This document shows positions 45,590 to 54,296 of a stretch of 64,000 nt of DNA, one piece after another; position 1 is the stretch's first letter, and every line of letters starts with the position of its first letter. This stretch comes from Spongiivirga citrea (GTDB lineage Bacteria > Bacteroidota > Bacteroidia > Flavobacteriales > Flavobacteriaceae): positions 434,001 through 498,000 of the forward strand of contig NZ_JAABOQ010000003.1 in NCBI RefSeq assembly GCF_010671565.1, written 5' to 3'. A model generated the notes under the pieces. That model worked only from the letters and a program-made list of their open reading frames with translations, had not been told where the DNA came from and searched no databases. Both the position numbers and the translations under genes were made by a program.

Positions 45590-45926
45590 TTTGTTTAATG
45601 AGTAATTTTTATTAATTCAACACAATTTATGAAAAAAGAGCATCAAATTTAGTTAAATACTAAATTTCCTACAATTAATTAGGAAAATACCCTTCGGTAT
45701 TGCGAATAGTGCAATTCGTCGATCAGCCCTCTGAACATCATTGCTGATCGATGAACGTAATTGATGATTTTACAGTTTTTCAATTAAAAAACTAAGAAAT
45801 CTCTATTTTTTTGTGACATTTTAACTAATTATTTGAAAAATATCTATTCTTCCTTATCTTTATAGGGTTCTTTTAAATATATGCTTCAATTTTAAAAATC
45901 AAACATTAACCAAAATTAACTTAGCG
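45590..45926. other. 337-bp divergent intergenic region, subtilase / M57 peptidase
   Basis: No gene. It contains an inverted repeat CGATCAGC...GCTGATCG (45720-45750), a smaller palindrome tttcct...aggaaa near 45666, and a good promoter toward the M57 gene (listed). The inverted repeat could be a regulator site or a leader structure of either divergent transcript. Confidence 0.5.
45832..45862 (+). promoter_or_regulatory. candidate promoter of the M57 peptidase gene
   Basis: TTTG at 45832-45835, exactly 19 bases, then TATCTTTA at 45855-45862 (one base off TAnnTTTG), 64 bases before the ATG. Spacing fits the Bacteroidetes sigma factor consensus. Confidence 0.5.
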
Positions 45927-46766
45927 ATGAAAAAAGTTAGTAAACTGGTTGTATTGTCCTTATTATCTATAGGATTATTTACAACTTCATGTGAAAAAGA
46001 AAACACAGACCTTATCGAAGACGACGCGAGTATCGAAGTCTCCGAAGAAATTAAAGCCAAATTAACCTCATTGGCTTTCAATCCGTCCGATGTACAAGTA
46101 ACTGATTTTGTTTTACCAGACGGTTCAACAGAAAAACGTTACCTAGTAGAAGGAGATATTGCCCTTTCTAAAGAGTATATCGAAACTATGGAACTAAATG
46201 GCGGAGTAACAAGTGAGCAATATAGAACCAACAATTTAGTTAGCGCACCAAGAACACTTCGTGTAATTGGTTACACCGGTGGTGGTGGTTTCGGGCTTAG
46301 CCAAAGTGGACGCACTGGATTGCAATGGGCAATTAATAATTATAACCGTGAAAATCTTGAACTTAATTTTCAATTAGATTTCGGAACTAACTATCAATCT
46401 TACGATATAGTAGTTTATAATAATCCGAACCAAAGTGGTTCAGGTGGTTCTGCTGGTTTTCCTTCAAACGGAAACCCAAATAAGTTTGTACAAATTTATG
46501 GCCTTAGTGGATCTAGCAACAATGTAAATGAACATGTAATTGCTCATGAAATTGGTCACTCTGTTGGGTTTAGACACACCGACTACTTTAGTCGTCAAAG
46601 TTGTGGTCAAAACGTAAACGAAGGACAAGCTGGAGTTGGTGCGGTACGTATTCCTGGAACACCTGCCGGTTTTGACCCAGGATCTATTATGTTAGCTTGC
46701 TTTAGTAACAGTACAGACGGCGAGTGGAACAACAATGATATTATTGCATTAAATTTCTTGTACTAA
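45927..46766 (+). CDS. M57 family metallopeptidase (dual-action HEIGH type), lipoprotein
   Basis: A 279-residue lipoprotein. The signal peptide MKKVSKLVVLSLLSIGLFTT runs into the lipobox TSC (Cys about 22). An acidic linker and a pro-like region (about 25-100) follow. The catalytic motif is VIAHEIGHSVGFRHTDY (about 205), the HEIGHxxGxxH zinc site of M57 peptidases, and a methionine-turn-like SIMLACF follows. Asn/Gly-rich loops are typical of marine secreted enzymes. It is divergent from the subtilase gene. Confidence 0.92.
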   Translation: MKKVSKLVVLSLLSIGLFTTSCEKENTDLIEDDASIEVSEEIKAKLTSLAFNPSDVQVTDFVLPDGSTEKRYLVEGDIALSKEYIETMELNGGVTSEQYRTNNLVSAPRTLRVIGYTGGGGFGLSQSGRTGLQWAINNYNRENLELNFQLDFGTNYQSYDIVVYNNPNQSGSGGSAGFPSNGNPNKFVQIYGLSGSSNNVNEHVIAHEIGHSVGFRHTDYFSRQSCGQNVNEGQAGVGAVRIPGTPAGFDPGSIMLACFSNSTDGEWNNNDIIALNFLY

Positions 46767-46796
46767 TCAATTAAACAGTATATATTTTAAAGAATC

Positions 46797-46830
46797 AAAG
46801 CGCAGCCAAATGGCTGCGCTTTTTTTATGG
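46797..46830 (+). terminator. rho-independent terminator after the M57 gene
   Basis: Perfect stem aaagcgcagcca/tggctgcgcttt with a short loop and a run of seven T residues. Confidence 0.88.
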
Positions 46831-46914
46831 GTATTTGACAAAATACTATTTTACTGGTGTTTAAAAAAATTGCTACTTTTAAAAGGCTAATAATCAACCT
46901 TAACACCAACTGCC

Positions 46915-47529
46915 ATGTTCCTTCTTTTTCTAAAGAGGTTAAGCCTTTTCCTCATTTGCATAAGTGCATTCGCTTTAACTGGATGCGAACCAAAAAAAGA
47001 ATCCTTATTTAATGGCAAAAACCTCGACGGCTGGAAGGCCTATGGTACAGAAAAATGGTATGTGCAAGATGGTGAACTTATATGTGAAAGTGGTTCTGAT
47101 GCGCAATACGGTTACTTAGCTACTACTGAATTCTACGACAATTTTGTGCTTTCTCTTGAATTTAAACAAGAAGCTGATGGTAATAGCGGAGTGTTCTTTC
47201 GTTCTACTATAGAAGGAACGAAAGTGAGTGGATGGCAAGTTGAAGTGGCACCACCAAATAAGGCTACAGGAGGTATTTACGAATCGTATGGTCGTGGTTG
47301 GCTTATTAAACCAGAGTCTTATAAAGAACGAGCCTTGAAAATGGGTGAATGGAATACAATGGAAATACGAGTTGAAGGTCCTGTGGTCACTACTTGGCTA
47401 AATGGGATAGAAATGATTCAACTATCGGACAATAAAATAGGAGAAGGAAAAGGGAGTATCGCATTACAAATTCATGATGGCGGAGGTATAAAAGTAAAGT
47501 GGAAAAATATCTATATACAACAACTATGA
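46915..47529 (+). CDS. DUF1080 protein, 3-keto-glycoside hydrolase type, lipoprotein A
   Basis: A 204-residue lipoprotein with signal peptide and lipobox ALTGC (Cys about 24). The fold is the concanavalin-like DUF1080/3-keto-disaccharide hydrolase domain: LFNGKNLDGWKAYG at the start, YDNFVLSLEFKQEADGNSGVFFRS, and WNTMEIRVEGPVVTTWLNGIEM. Related proteins act on 3-oxidised glycosides made by Gfo/Idh/MocA enzymes. It overlaps the next gene by four bases (ATGA), showing translational coupling to exactly such an oxidoreductase. Confidence 0.88.
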   Translation: MFLLFLKRLSLFLICISAFALTGCEPKKESLFNGKNLDGWKAYGTEKWYVQDGELICESGSDAQYGYLATTEFYDNFVLSLEFKQEADGNSGVFFRSTIEGTKVSGWQVEVAPPNKATGGIYESYGRGWLIKPESYKERALKMGEWNTMEIRVEGPVVTTWLNGIEMIQLSDNKIGEGKGSIALQIHDGGGIKVKWKNIYIQQL

Positions 47530-48875
47530 GTTCAAACAACCGAAGAAGTTTCATCAAAAAAGCTGGACTTGCAAGCTTAGGGGCTATGTCAACACCAATA
47601 CTTAGCTCAGCGGCTGACAACAGTACTTTTCAATTACTAAAAAGGGCGACCAATTTTACGAGCAAAGCTACCCTTAATTATGCGGTTATAGGCGCAGGAA
47701 TAATGGGTATGGAAAACCTTAAGACCGCCCTGATGCATGAGGGTGTCAACTTTGTTGCTGTATGTGATTTATATGAAGGAAGGATTGCTGATATTAAAAA
47801 AGAATATGGTAAAAACATATATTCATCCTATGACTATAAAGATATTTTAAAACGAAAAGATGTTGATGTTGTTATCATTGGGACACCGGATCATTGGCAC
47901 AAACAAATAGCAATTGATGCGCTGAATGCCGGTAAGCATGTGTATTGCGAAAAACCAATGGTGCATAGTGTTAAAGAAGGAATGGATTTGATTAATGCTT
48001 GGAAAAAGTCGGGCAAAATCATGATGGTAGGAAGTCAAGGTTTATCATCACTAGGAAATGAAAAAGCAAAAGAGCTTTTGGCCGCTGGCGCCATAGGAGA
48101 ACTAAATTATGCTGAAGGTTTCTGGGCGCGGCATTCGCCCGTTGGGGCATGGCAATATGCTATTCCTGATGATGCTTCGTTAAAAACTGTGCGATGGAAA
48201 AAATATATTTCCAATACTACTGACAGACCTTTTGATGCCATGCGCTTTTTTAGGTGGCGTAATTATTTGGATTATGGAACAGGAATGTCAGGAGATTTGT
48301 TTGTTCATTTATTCTCCAGTCTACACTTCATTACAAACTCAAAAGGGCCGAACAAAATAAGTGCGCTTGGGGGATTACGTTATTGGAAAGACGGGCGTGA
48401 AGTACCCGATGTTCTTTTAGGTTCATTTAGCTATCCTGAAGCAAAAGAACATCCAGGATTTAATCTATCGCTACGGTGTAATTTTGTAGACGGCACTAGT
48501 GGTACCACTTACTTACGAATTGTAGGAAGCAAAGGCTCTATGGATGTAAAATGGCGAGAGGTTGTTTTACGCACTAATAATGTATCGACTGACGATCCTT
48601 TCGAATTGGCTAAAATGAAAGAAAAAGGAATTCAACCAACCCAACGCAAGAAGATATTACCACCAACTGAAACTGTTTTTAAGGCGGAAGAAGGGTATAA
48701 AGGAGCTCATTACGATCATCATGGTAATATGATGAATGCCATTAGAAATAACGGCAGCGTTATCGAAGACCCTATTTTCGGATTTAGAGCTGCTGCTCCT
48801 GCCTTATTGTGTAACGACAGCTACTTTAATGACCAATTTATGAAATGGGATCCTGAAAACATGAAAGTAATTTAG
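47526..48875 (+). CDS. Gfo/Idh/MocA family oxidoreductase with Tat signal
   Basis: A 449-residue NAD(P)-dependent sugar dehydrogenase. The twin-arginine signal SNNRRSFIKKAGLASLGA at the N-terminus implies export already folded with cofactor. The start at 47526 gives the ATGA overlap with the upstream DUF1080 gene; the longer frame is less natural. The Rossmann motif is AVIGAGIMGMENLK (about 56-69), and the active-site lysine lies in the conserved VYCEKPMVHSVKEG (about 141-154). Family members oxidise a sugar C3 hydroxyl. Flanking DUF1080 genes on both sides suggest a glycoside 3-oxidation/hydrolysis route. Confidence 0.9.
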   Translation: MSSNNRRSFIKKAGLASLGAMSTPILSSAADNSTFQLLKRATNFTSKATLNYAVIGAGIMGMENLKTALMHEGVNFVAVCDLYEGRIADIKKEYGKNIYSSYDYKDILKRKDVDVVIIGTPDHWHKQIAIDALNAGKHVYCEKPMVHSVKEGMDLINAWKKSGKIMMVGSQGLSSLGNEKAKELLAAGAIGELNYAEGFWARHSPVGAWQYAIPDDASLKTVRWKKYISNTTDRPFDAMRFFRWRNYLDYGTGMSGDLFVHLFSSLHFITNSKGPNKISALGGLRYWKDGREVPDVLLGSFSYPEAKEHPGFNLSLRCNFVDGTSGTTYLRIVGSKGSMDVKWREVVLRTNNVSTDDPFELAKMKEKGIQPTQRKKILPPTETVFKAEEGYKGAHYDHHGNMMNAIRNNGSVIEDPIFGFRAAAPALLCNDSYFNDQFMKWDPENMKVI

Positions 48876-48896
48876 CCATTGAAATTCTTATAAAAC

Positions 48897-48922
48897 AAAC
48901 CTGCCTGCCGATAGGCAGGTTC
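48897..48922. repeat. GC-rich hairpin between operon genes
   Basis: The stem aacctgcc/ggcaggtt encloses the loop tgccgata, between the oxidoreductase and the second DUF1080 gene. This hairpin is common in flavobacterial spacers; here it may stabilise the upstream mRNA or attenuate the downstream gene. Confidence 0.6.
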
Positions 48923-48936
48923 CAATATTAAAAGTT

Positions 48937-49689
48937 ATGTCTCATAATTTCTTTAAAATTTCCAAATTCGGACTATCCCTTATTGTTCTTGGTCTATTGG
49001 CTTTTTCTTGTAAGGAAAAACCAAAAAAAGAAGAGGTTCCTATTGCCGAAGAAAAGGTCGAACCCGAACAAACATGGATCGCTCTTTTTGATGGCACCTC
49101 AACAGATGGCTGGCGCGGTTTCAACTCAGAAACATTACCTAAAAGTTGGGTGATTGAAGACGGCTGTTTAAAATCGTTAGGCACAGGTGGGGATCTTGGT
49201 GGTGACATCGTTTATGGTGCTAAAGAATTTGAAAATTTTATTCTAAAAATGGAATGGAAAATTTCAGAGGCAGGCAATAGTGGTATTTTTTATCATGTAC
49301 AGGAAGGTGAACAGTACGAGTCGCCATATCAAAATGCGCCAGAATATCAAGTCTTAGATGATATTGGTTTCCCTCCTCCCTTAGAAGATTGGCAAAAACT
49401 AGGCGCTGATTATGCGATGTACCCTGCAGATACAACTCAAAAGATTGTAAAACCGGCGGGTGAATGGAATACCTCTAAAATTGTCTTCACGACTGATAAT
49501 GTTGAGTATTGGTTAAATGGGAAAAAGGTCGTACAGTTTGATCCTTGGTCAGACGACTGGAACGAACGAAAAGCCGAAGGCAAATGGAAGGATTATCCTG
49601 ATTATGGTGTTGCCAAAAAAGGATTGATCGGACTACAAGACCATGGAAGTTTTATTTGGTACAAGAATATTAAGATAAAGGAGCTTTAG
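48937..49689 (+). CDS. DUF1080 protein, 3-keto-glycoside hydrolase type, lipoprotein B
   Basis: A 250-residue lipoprotein (lipobox LAFSC, Cys about 25) with a short Lys/Glu-rich linker. The DUF1080 domain has LFDGTSTDGWRGFN, ENFILKMEWKISEAGNSGIFYHV and the C-terminal GLIGLQDHGSFIWYKNIKIKEL, fuller than in lipoprotein A. It lies 61 bases after the oxidoreductase gene, behind a hairpin. The two DUF1080 proteins probably differ in substrate or step. Confidence 0.88.
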   Translation: MSHNFFKISKFGLSLIVLGLLAFSCKEKPKKEEVPIAEEKVEPEQTWIALFDGTSTDGWRGFNSETLPKSWVIEDGCLKSLGTGGDLGGDIVYGAKEFENFILKMEWKISEAGNSGIFYHVQEGEQYESPYQNAPEYQVLDDIGFPPPLEDWQKLGADYAMYPADTTQKIVKPAGEWNTSKIVFTTDNVEYWLNGKKVVQFDPWSDDWNERKAEGKWKDYPDYGVAKKGLIGLQDHGSFIWYKNIKIKEL

Positions 49690-49757
49690 TTTATCTCGTT
49701 CTTTAGTGATCCTTGATACATATTAAAGGTAAATAGTTTTTTGCTTATTTATAACAA

Positions 49758-49797
49758 ATAAAACCCTCGTCAAATAAATATGACGAGGGTTTTTAGT
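49758..49797. terminator. bidirectional terminator
   Basis: Stem aaaccctcgtca/tgacgagggttt with an A-rich loop, then a T run. It ends the DUF1080 operon and the convergent His-ladder lipoprotein gene. Confidence 0.85.
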
Positions 49798-49831
49798 TTA
49801 AGAATTATTCTGTTTAATTGTTGCAATTGCT

Positions 49832-50323
49832 TTATTCCGAGGCTTTGTCTTTATCTTCTGCCATCATTTTTTCATCCTCTTTCAAAACACGTTCATGTTC
49901 AGCTTTGATTTTTTCATGTTCTTGCTCCATTGTTTCATGTTCAGCTTTCATTGCTTCGTGTTCGCTAGTCATTTCTTCTAACGACATTTCTCCTGAACCG
50001 TGTTTAGTTTCTAACTCAGCATGGTTTAGGATTAGTGATTCGTGCGATGTAATTAGCTGTTTATGTTTAGCTAGTATTGCACTGTGCGCTTTTTCCATCT
50101 CTAAATGGATGGAATCATTTTCTATTGTCTGATGCGCTGCTAGCATTTTTTCGTGGCTATCACTCATGGCGTCATGTGTTTTGCTCATCGCATCATGAGA
50201 TGCTTCCATTAACTTATGCTCCTCAACCATTGCCTTGTGCTCCGGTGTTTCGGCTGGGTTTTGTTTACAGGAAAAAGCAAATAAAACTGCAGCAAAAAGT
50301 ACTAATTTGATTGGTGCTTTCAT
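49832..50323 (-). CDS. lipoprotein with a histidine heptad ladder (predicted coiled coil)
   Basis: A 163-residue lipoprotein with signal peptide and lipobox AFSC (Cys about 19). After the linker, 16 histidines recur at strict seven-residue steps (HxxMxxxH, HxxMxxxH and so on), with Met, Leu or Ile three residues after most of them. The only breaks are one nine-residue step and one double (14-residue) step. The pattern predicts a long parallel coiled coil with one face lined by His and Met, a plausible metal-binding surface (copper, zinc or nickel). The rest is Glu/Lys/Ala-rich. No family name recognised, no enzymatic motif. Confidence 0.78.
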   Translation of the reverse strand: MKAPIKLVLFAAVLFAFSCKQNPAETPEHKAMVEEHKLMEASHDAMSKTHDAMSDSHEKMLAAHQTIENDSIHLEMEKAHSAILAKHKQLITSHESLILNHAELETKHGSGEMSLEEMTSEHEAMKAEHETMEQEHEKIKAEHERVLKEDEKMMAEDKDKASE

Positions 50324-50448
50324 ATTGATAATTATTTAGTTTATGTGTAACTATTACTTGCTATTTGTGCAACTTACATCTTAAGCTACAAATGAATATT
50401 AAGTAATTGATTATCTCTTTAGGATATACGTCCTAATCGACCAACTAG

Positions 50449-50952
50449 ATGTTGCTAAAGATTTTGTCAATACTCAATGACATGATTAAAAAGAAACATC
50501 ATGTGGTATCTTATGCTTATACCCTACAGGAAAACGATCCTGCCAAATATGTATTTAAACAAGCATGTAAAGATGGTAAAATAGCATTGAGTTATGAGAG
50601 CGGAAAACTAGGTAATGTTCAAAAAGAAGCGGTTATCTTGATTACTGATGGTGTGTATCGCATGCTAGAAGAATTGACGATGTATCCGAAATCTGTTGAA
50701 AGTGCAAGTACTAGTTTTGCGAGTCTGAATAACCAAAAATATATTGATGCCGATGTTAGTGGCATATTTTATAGTGATCTTAAAGCTGGTGATGCCGTAA
50801 AAAAAGGTGATCGAGTGGGTTATATTACAGATGAATTTGGAAAAGTCATTTCTAGACAAAAAGCGCCAGTTTCGGGAATCGTTTTATACAAAATAGCAAT
50901 ACCACCAGTTAATATTGATGATACAATTATGTGTATTAGCTATAAAGAATGA
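50449..50952 (+). pseudogene. 5'-truncated succinylglutamate desuccinylase/aspartoacylase-like gene
   Basis: The 167-residue frame matches only the C-terminal part of the M14-type AstE/AspA family: YESGKLGNVQKEAVILITDGVYRMLEELTMY (end of the catalytic domain), then the barrel-like domain with AGDAVKKGDRVGYITDEFGKVI, APVSGIVLYKI and PPVNIDDTIMCI. The zinc ligands and most of the catalytic core are missing, and a stop codon stands directly before the ATG. It is therefore a decayed remnant, though still in frame. A second, shorter copy of the C-terminal domain lies at 55335. Confidence 0.72.
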
Positions 50953-51430
50953 TTAGTTATTGCTTTAATTACTCTTTTTCTAAGCCATCTAAATCTCTGA
51001 TGTGAAAGAAGCTCGAGGTGTTCCAAATTCGTTATAGGAGGGAGAGGTATAAATACATAAACAACTCCAAAGGCGTCGCATGAAGGTTTCAAGTTTTTTT
51101 ATGCCGTAGGAGGTGTATGGAATAGTGATCACTTATCAATCTTTAAAAAAAACAGGCGGCCTAAACGATAATTAAGCCACCTGCTTGAGTAAGTGGGGGT
51201 TGTTAAATGTATAGTTACTCTACTATCTCATAACTCACTACTTCTGTAATAATCCTAGGGGATCTATGCCAAAATATGGCTAAAATTCATTCAGTTTGAC
51301 ATATTCTAAATTGCTATTTCACTGATACTTTTCTCTGCTTTTAAAGAAGCACCCAGACCAACTTGCTTCTTTAAACATCTACTTTTATGACTATTCATAA
51401 TCTTATCCTATTAATTAGGGCCTACTAATT
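50953..51430. other. 478-bp intergenic region
   Basis: No convincing gene. A minus-strand 30-codon reading frame near 51300-51400 is too short to call. The only clear feature is the hairpin with a T tract at 51143-51183 (listed). Confidence 0.5.
51143..51183 (-). terminator. minus-strand terminator downstream of the T9SS type B gene
   Basis: On the minus strand, a stem of about 12 bp (caggtggcttaa/ttaggccgcctg, two mismatches) is followed by eight T residues. It lies about 250 bases beyond the gene ending at 51431, leaving a long 3' untranslated region. Confidence 0.6.
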
Positions 51431-52498
51431 CTAATAGTTAATATATATCCATCCCGCTAGTCGAGAGGTTCTTTCTTGACCGAGGTCTATTACATAATAA
51501 TAAGTCCCAACGGGAAGTTTTGATCCTATCCCAATAACATGTTTACTCGTCGAAGTTCCTTCCCAATTATTTGAATACCCCTTTGCACTAAATACTTCAT
51601 GCCCCCACCTATTAAAGAGTTGAACATTATTATTTGGAAAAAGGGTGATGTTTTCTATGACCCAGGTATCATTAATGCCATCACCATCTGGAGAAAATGC
51701 TTTCAACACCCTAACTCCACATAAATCTGGGTCTAACAAATCCAAAATTCCATCATTATCACAATCTCCATTATGTACATTCCCGTTTTCATCTAGATTT
51801 TCTTCACTATCTGAGCTTCCGTCTCCATCACTATCGGCATTTCTAGGATCAGATCCTAGATCTACTTCCAGTCCATCATCTATTCCATCACCATCGGTGT
51901 CGTTATTATTGAGATCGGTACCTAAAATCTGTTCTTCTTCATTATCAAGCCCGTCTGCATCTGAATCTGAATCCGTTGGATTGGTTCCGTTGATTATTTC
52001 ATCCCCATCGTATATCCCGTCACCATCACTATCAGCCCTTAATGGATCGGTTCCGACTATAGCTTCTTCTGCATTGGTCAATCCATCATTATCTTGGTCA
52101 TAACTATTTTCTGTATTATCAACAGTTAGTGTTACTACTGCTACCGCACTTTCATAGCTGTTTATAGTTTCTGTCACAGATACTGTAGTAGTTACATCAT
52201 CTGTACTTGTAACCCTAAAGTCAGAATTTGTTGAATTGTCGGGATCTGTAGTAGAAATTGGCCTAGTCAATTTGGCATCACTATACCATCGTAGGTTTGT
52301 TCCAATAGCTGCAGGTAACCTAAAAATGGTGTCTCCTAAAGTATTAAATCTGCTTAAAAAATCGCCAGGGCTCATCGCTTGAGCTACTGCACTATAATTC
52401 TTAGCAGAAAACTCAAGACCTGCATTAATTCCTAATGACTCTATAGAATTCCCCTTGTAGGATGTTATATAATCAGTAATTGCAGTTTGCGAAAACAT
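51431..52498 (-). CDS. T9SS type B protein with thrombospondin type 3 calcium repeats; start uncertain
   Basis: A secreted protein of at least 355 residues. From about 130, DxDxDG-type thrombospondin-3 repeats ([46 protein letters not shown]) should bind several Ca2+ ions. The end is a type B sorting domain ([45 protein letters not shown]). The ATG at 52498 falls inside a signal peptide: the frame continues upstream as [17 protein letters not shown] to about 52550, with no ATG, GTG or TTG before a stop at 52583-52585. Either an ATT start is used or the 5' end is damaged. Confidence 0.78.
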   Translation of the reverse strand: MFSQTAITDYITSYKGNSIESLGINAGLEFSAKNYSAVAQAMSPGDFLSRFNTLGDTIFRLPAAIGTNLRWYSDAKLTRPISTTDPDNSTNSDFRVTSTDDVTTTVSVTETINSYESAVAVVTLTVDNTENSYDQDNDGLTNAEEAIVGTDPLRADSDGDGIYDGDEIINGTNPTDSDSDADGLDNEEEQILGTDLNNNDTDGDGIDDGLEVDLGSDPRNADSDGDGSSDSEENLDENGNVHNGDCDNDGILDLLDPDLCGVRVLKAFSPDGDGINDTWVIENITLFPNNNVQLFNRWGHEVFSAKGYSNNWEGTSTSKHVIGIGSKLPVGTYYYVIDLGQERTSRLAGWIYINY

Positions 52499-52797
52499 TG
52501 ATTGGTAACAGATTACAAAAAATAAAAGCGAACAGCTCTTTTTAAATCTTAAAAATGAGAAATGACTAATAATTAATTGTTTTTATAAAATTTAGTATTC
52601 GCATTCCAGGGGTTATGCCCTTAGACGCTTTGGGTATTCGTGGCTTTTGCCTATATCACAGATTCACAGATATTTAATATTTGCGCATTGATTGTCAGAA
52701 GGTTTATACTGCCAATATTTAATTCTGCAATATAATTTTGAAGAGTACTTTTAGGTTGTGGGATGCCGTCAAAAAGCGTGTGGAAAAGCCGTAATTG

Positions 52798-53478
52798 TTA
52801 AATCAATTCCTTTTCTCTCGCCACTTTTAGTAATTCTTCATTGTCGCTTTTTTCAATTCCTAAAAGTGTTTTGATGTTATTTTTGCGCTTTTCTATAGCA
52901 CTAAGTGAGAGGTTAATATATTGAGGAAGATTTTTCGTTTTTATCCCTTTTGAAAGATAACTAAGGATTTTCAAATTAACCTCATCTAACAATTCATTGT
53001 TATGTATACGATTTCTTAAATAGCGATGTATTGTGCTACTATAATAAGTTTGATTATTTAAAATAGTTTTTAATGCCGTTTGAAGCATTTCGGGGGTTAC
53101 ATCACTCTTAACAAGCAAACCGTCTGGGTTAATCTTCTTTATCAATCTGTTTATTAACAAGTTGTCACTTAAAGAAGTAATAAAAACAATTCTGCTGTCC
53201 GGAAACCAGTGTTTTGCCCTAAATGCCACGTCCTCACCAGATGTTATTTTCCCATCTACCGACTCTGGTATTCTAATATCGATAAGAAGAAGATTATATG
53301 GAGATAGTTTCTCTGCTTGGATAAGCTTTTTCCTTGCATTATCACCATTAGTCGCTACATCAATATGGAGCTCATAATCTTCCGAAAAAGTATCATTTAA
53401 TATTCTTTTATAACTATCTACGACTAGGGGGTGGTCTTCTGTTATTAATACATTTATCCTGCTTTTCATTTTTTCCAC
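52798..53478 (-). CDS. LuxR/NarL-type response regulator, paralogue 1
   Basis: A 226-residue response regulator. The receiver domain has acidic residues in LITEDHP, phosphoacceptor Asp about 67 in LLLIDIRIPE and the switch Thr/Ser in IVFITSLSD. The C-terminal HTH carries LSLSAIEKRKNNIKTLLGIEKS (about 188-209), where most NarL proteins have SxxTVxxHxxxIxxKL; the AIEKRK recognition helix is a Bacteroidetes variant. No histidine kinase gene is adjacent. It shares architecture and HTH with the gene at 53622. Targets unknown. Confidence 0.88.
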   Translation of the reverse strand: MEKMKSRINVLITEDHPLVVDSYKRILNDTFSEDYELHIDVATNGDNARKKLIQAEKLSPYNLLLIDIRIPESVDGKITSGEDVAFRAKHWFPDSRIVFITSLSDNLLINRLIKKINPDGLLVKSDVTPEMLQTALKTILNNQTYYSSTIHRYLRNRIHNNELLDEVNLKILSYLSKGIKTKNLPQYINLSLSAIEKRKNNIKTLLGIEKSDNEELLKVAREKELI

Positions 53479-53621
53479 TTATCATTAAAGTATGTTAAAA
53501 TATGTTAAATTCTAGAGTTGCGAAAATTACATGCTACAATAAATACCCAAGTACAGTGGTTCAATATGAAAATTATGGTAAAACCGTAATTATGAAGTTG
53601 CCGTAGTGATTAGGTAATGTA

Positions 53622-54296
53622 CTAAATAAATCCTCTGGTTCGAGCTTCTTCAATTAACTTATCGTCACCACCACTTTCAATATCAAAAAAAGCCTTTATC
53701 TTGTTTTTTCTCTTTTCAATTGCACTAAGTGATAAGTTAATATGATCTGAAAGATCTTTAGTCCTTATTCCCTTAGATATTCCGAGTAAGATCTTAAGGT
53801 TTATATCGTCTAGCAAGAATTCATTTTGAATCCGTTTTTTTAATATTTCATTTACCTTACCACAATAAAATGTCTGCTTTTGAGCCAATGCTAAAAAGCA
53901 CGCATAAAGAATATCTGGTGTAAGTCCAGTTTTAATAATTAATGATTCCGGGTCAATATTTTTAATCGTTTCTCTAATAGTAGGACCATCATTTATAGAA
54001 CTGAGTATGACTAGTCTTGCACTAGGAAATGATTCTTTTAATTTAGAAACGAACTCAAAACCTGTGGTTAAAACTTCTGTTTTTTCAGATGGAAAGTGAA
54101 TATCGCTAATAATTAGATCATACGGTTTCGAATTCTTTCTACTTGCTATACAATCGAGTCCTTCTTTTATGGAGTAAGCTGCATTTATTGAAACTTTTGG
54201 GTTTCCCCTAAGTCTAAATGCTTTTATAACTTTCTTACAAGCATCAACACACATGGGGAGACTATCCACTATTAAAACACATATTTCTCTCTTCAT
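53622..54296 (-). CDS. LuxR/NarL-type response regulator, paralogue 2
   Basis: A 224-residue paralogue of the regulator at 52798. Phosphoacceptor Asp about 65 in LIISDIHFPS, switch Ser in LVILSSIND, HTH LSLSAIEKRKNKIKAFFDIESG. The acidic pocket has VDS instead of the usual two adjacent acids, so Mg2+ binding and phosphorylation may be weaker than in paralogue 1. The two genes are 143 bases apart in the same direction; both lack a neighbouring kinase. Confidence 0.87.
   Translation of the reverse strand: MKREICVLIVDSLPMCVDACKKVIKAFRLRGNPKVSINAAYSIKEGLDCIASRKNSKPYDLIISDIHFPSEKTEVLTTGFEFVSKLKESFPSARLVILSSINDGPTIRETIKNIDPESLIIKTGLTPDILYACFLALAQKQTFYCGKVNEILKKRIQNEFLLDDINLKILLGISKGIRTKDLSDHINLSLSAIEKRKNKIKAFFDIESGGDDKLIEEARTRGFI

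Noticed and set aside
51300-51410. 30-codon minus-strand frame ending SEISI-like, resembling an HTH start
   Set aside because: Too short and without conserved context; the match to a transposase-like helix is too weak to call a remnant.
51645-52103. Ser/Pro-rich 152-residue plus-strand frame
   Set aside because: It is antisense to the Asp-rich thrombospondin-3 repeats, whose GAT/GAC codons read as ATC/GTC and TCA/TCC on the other strand.
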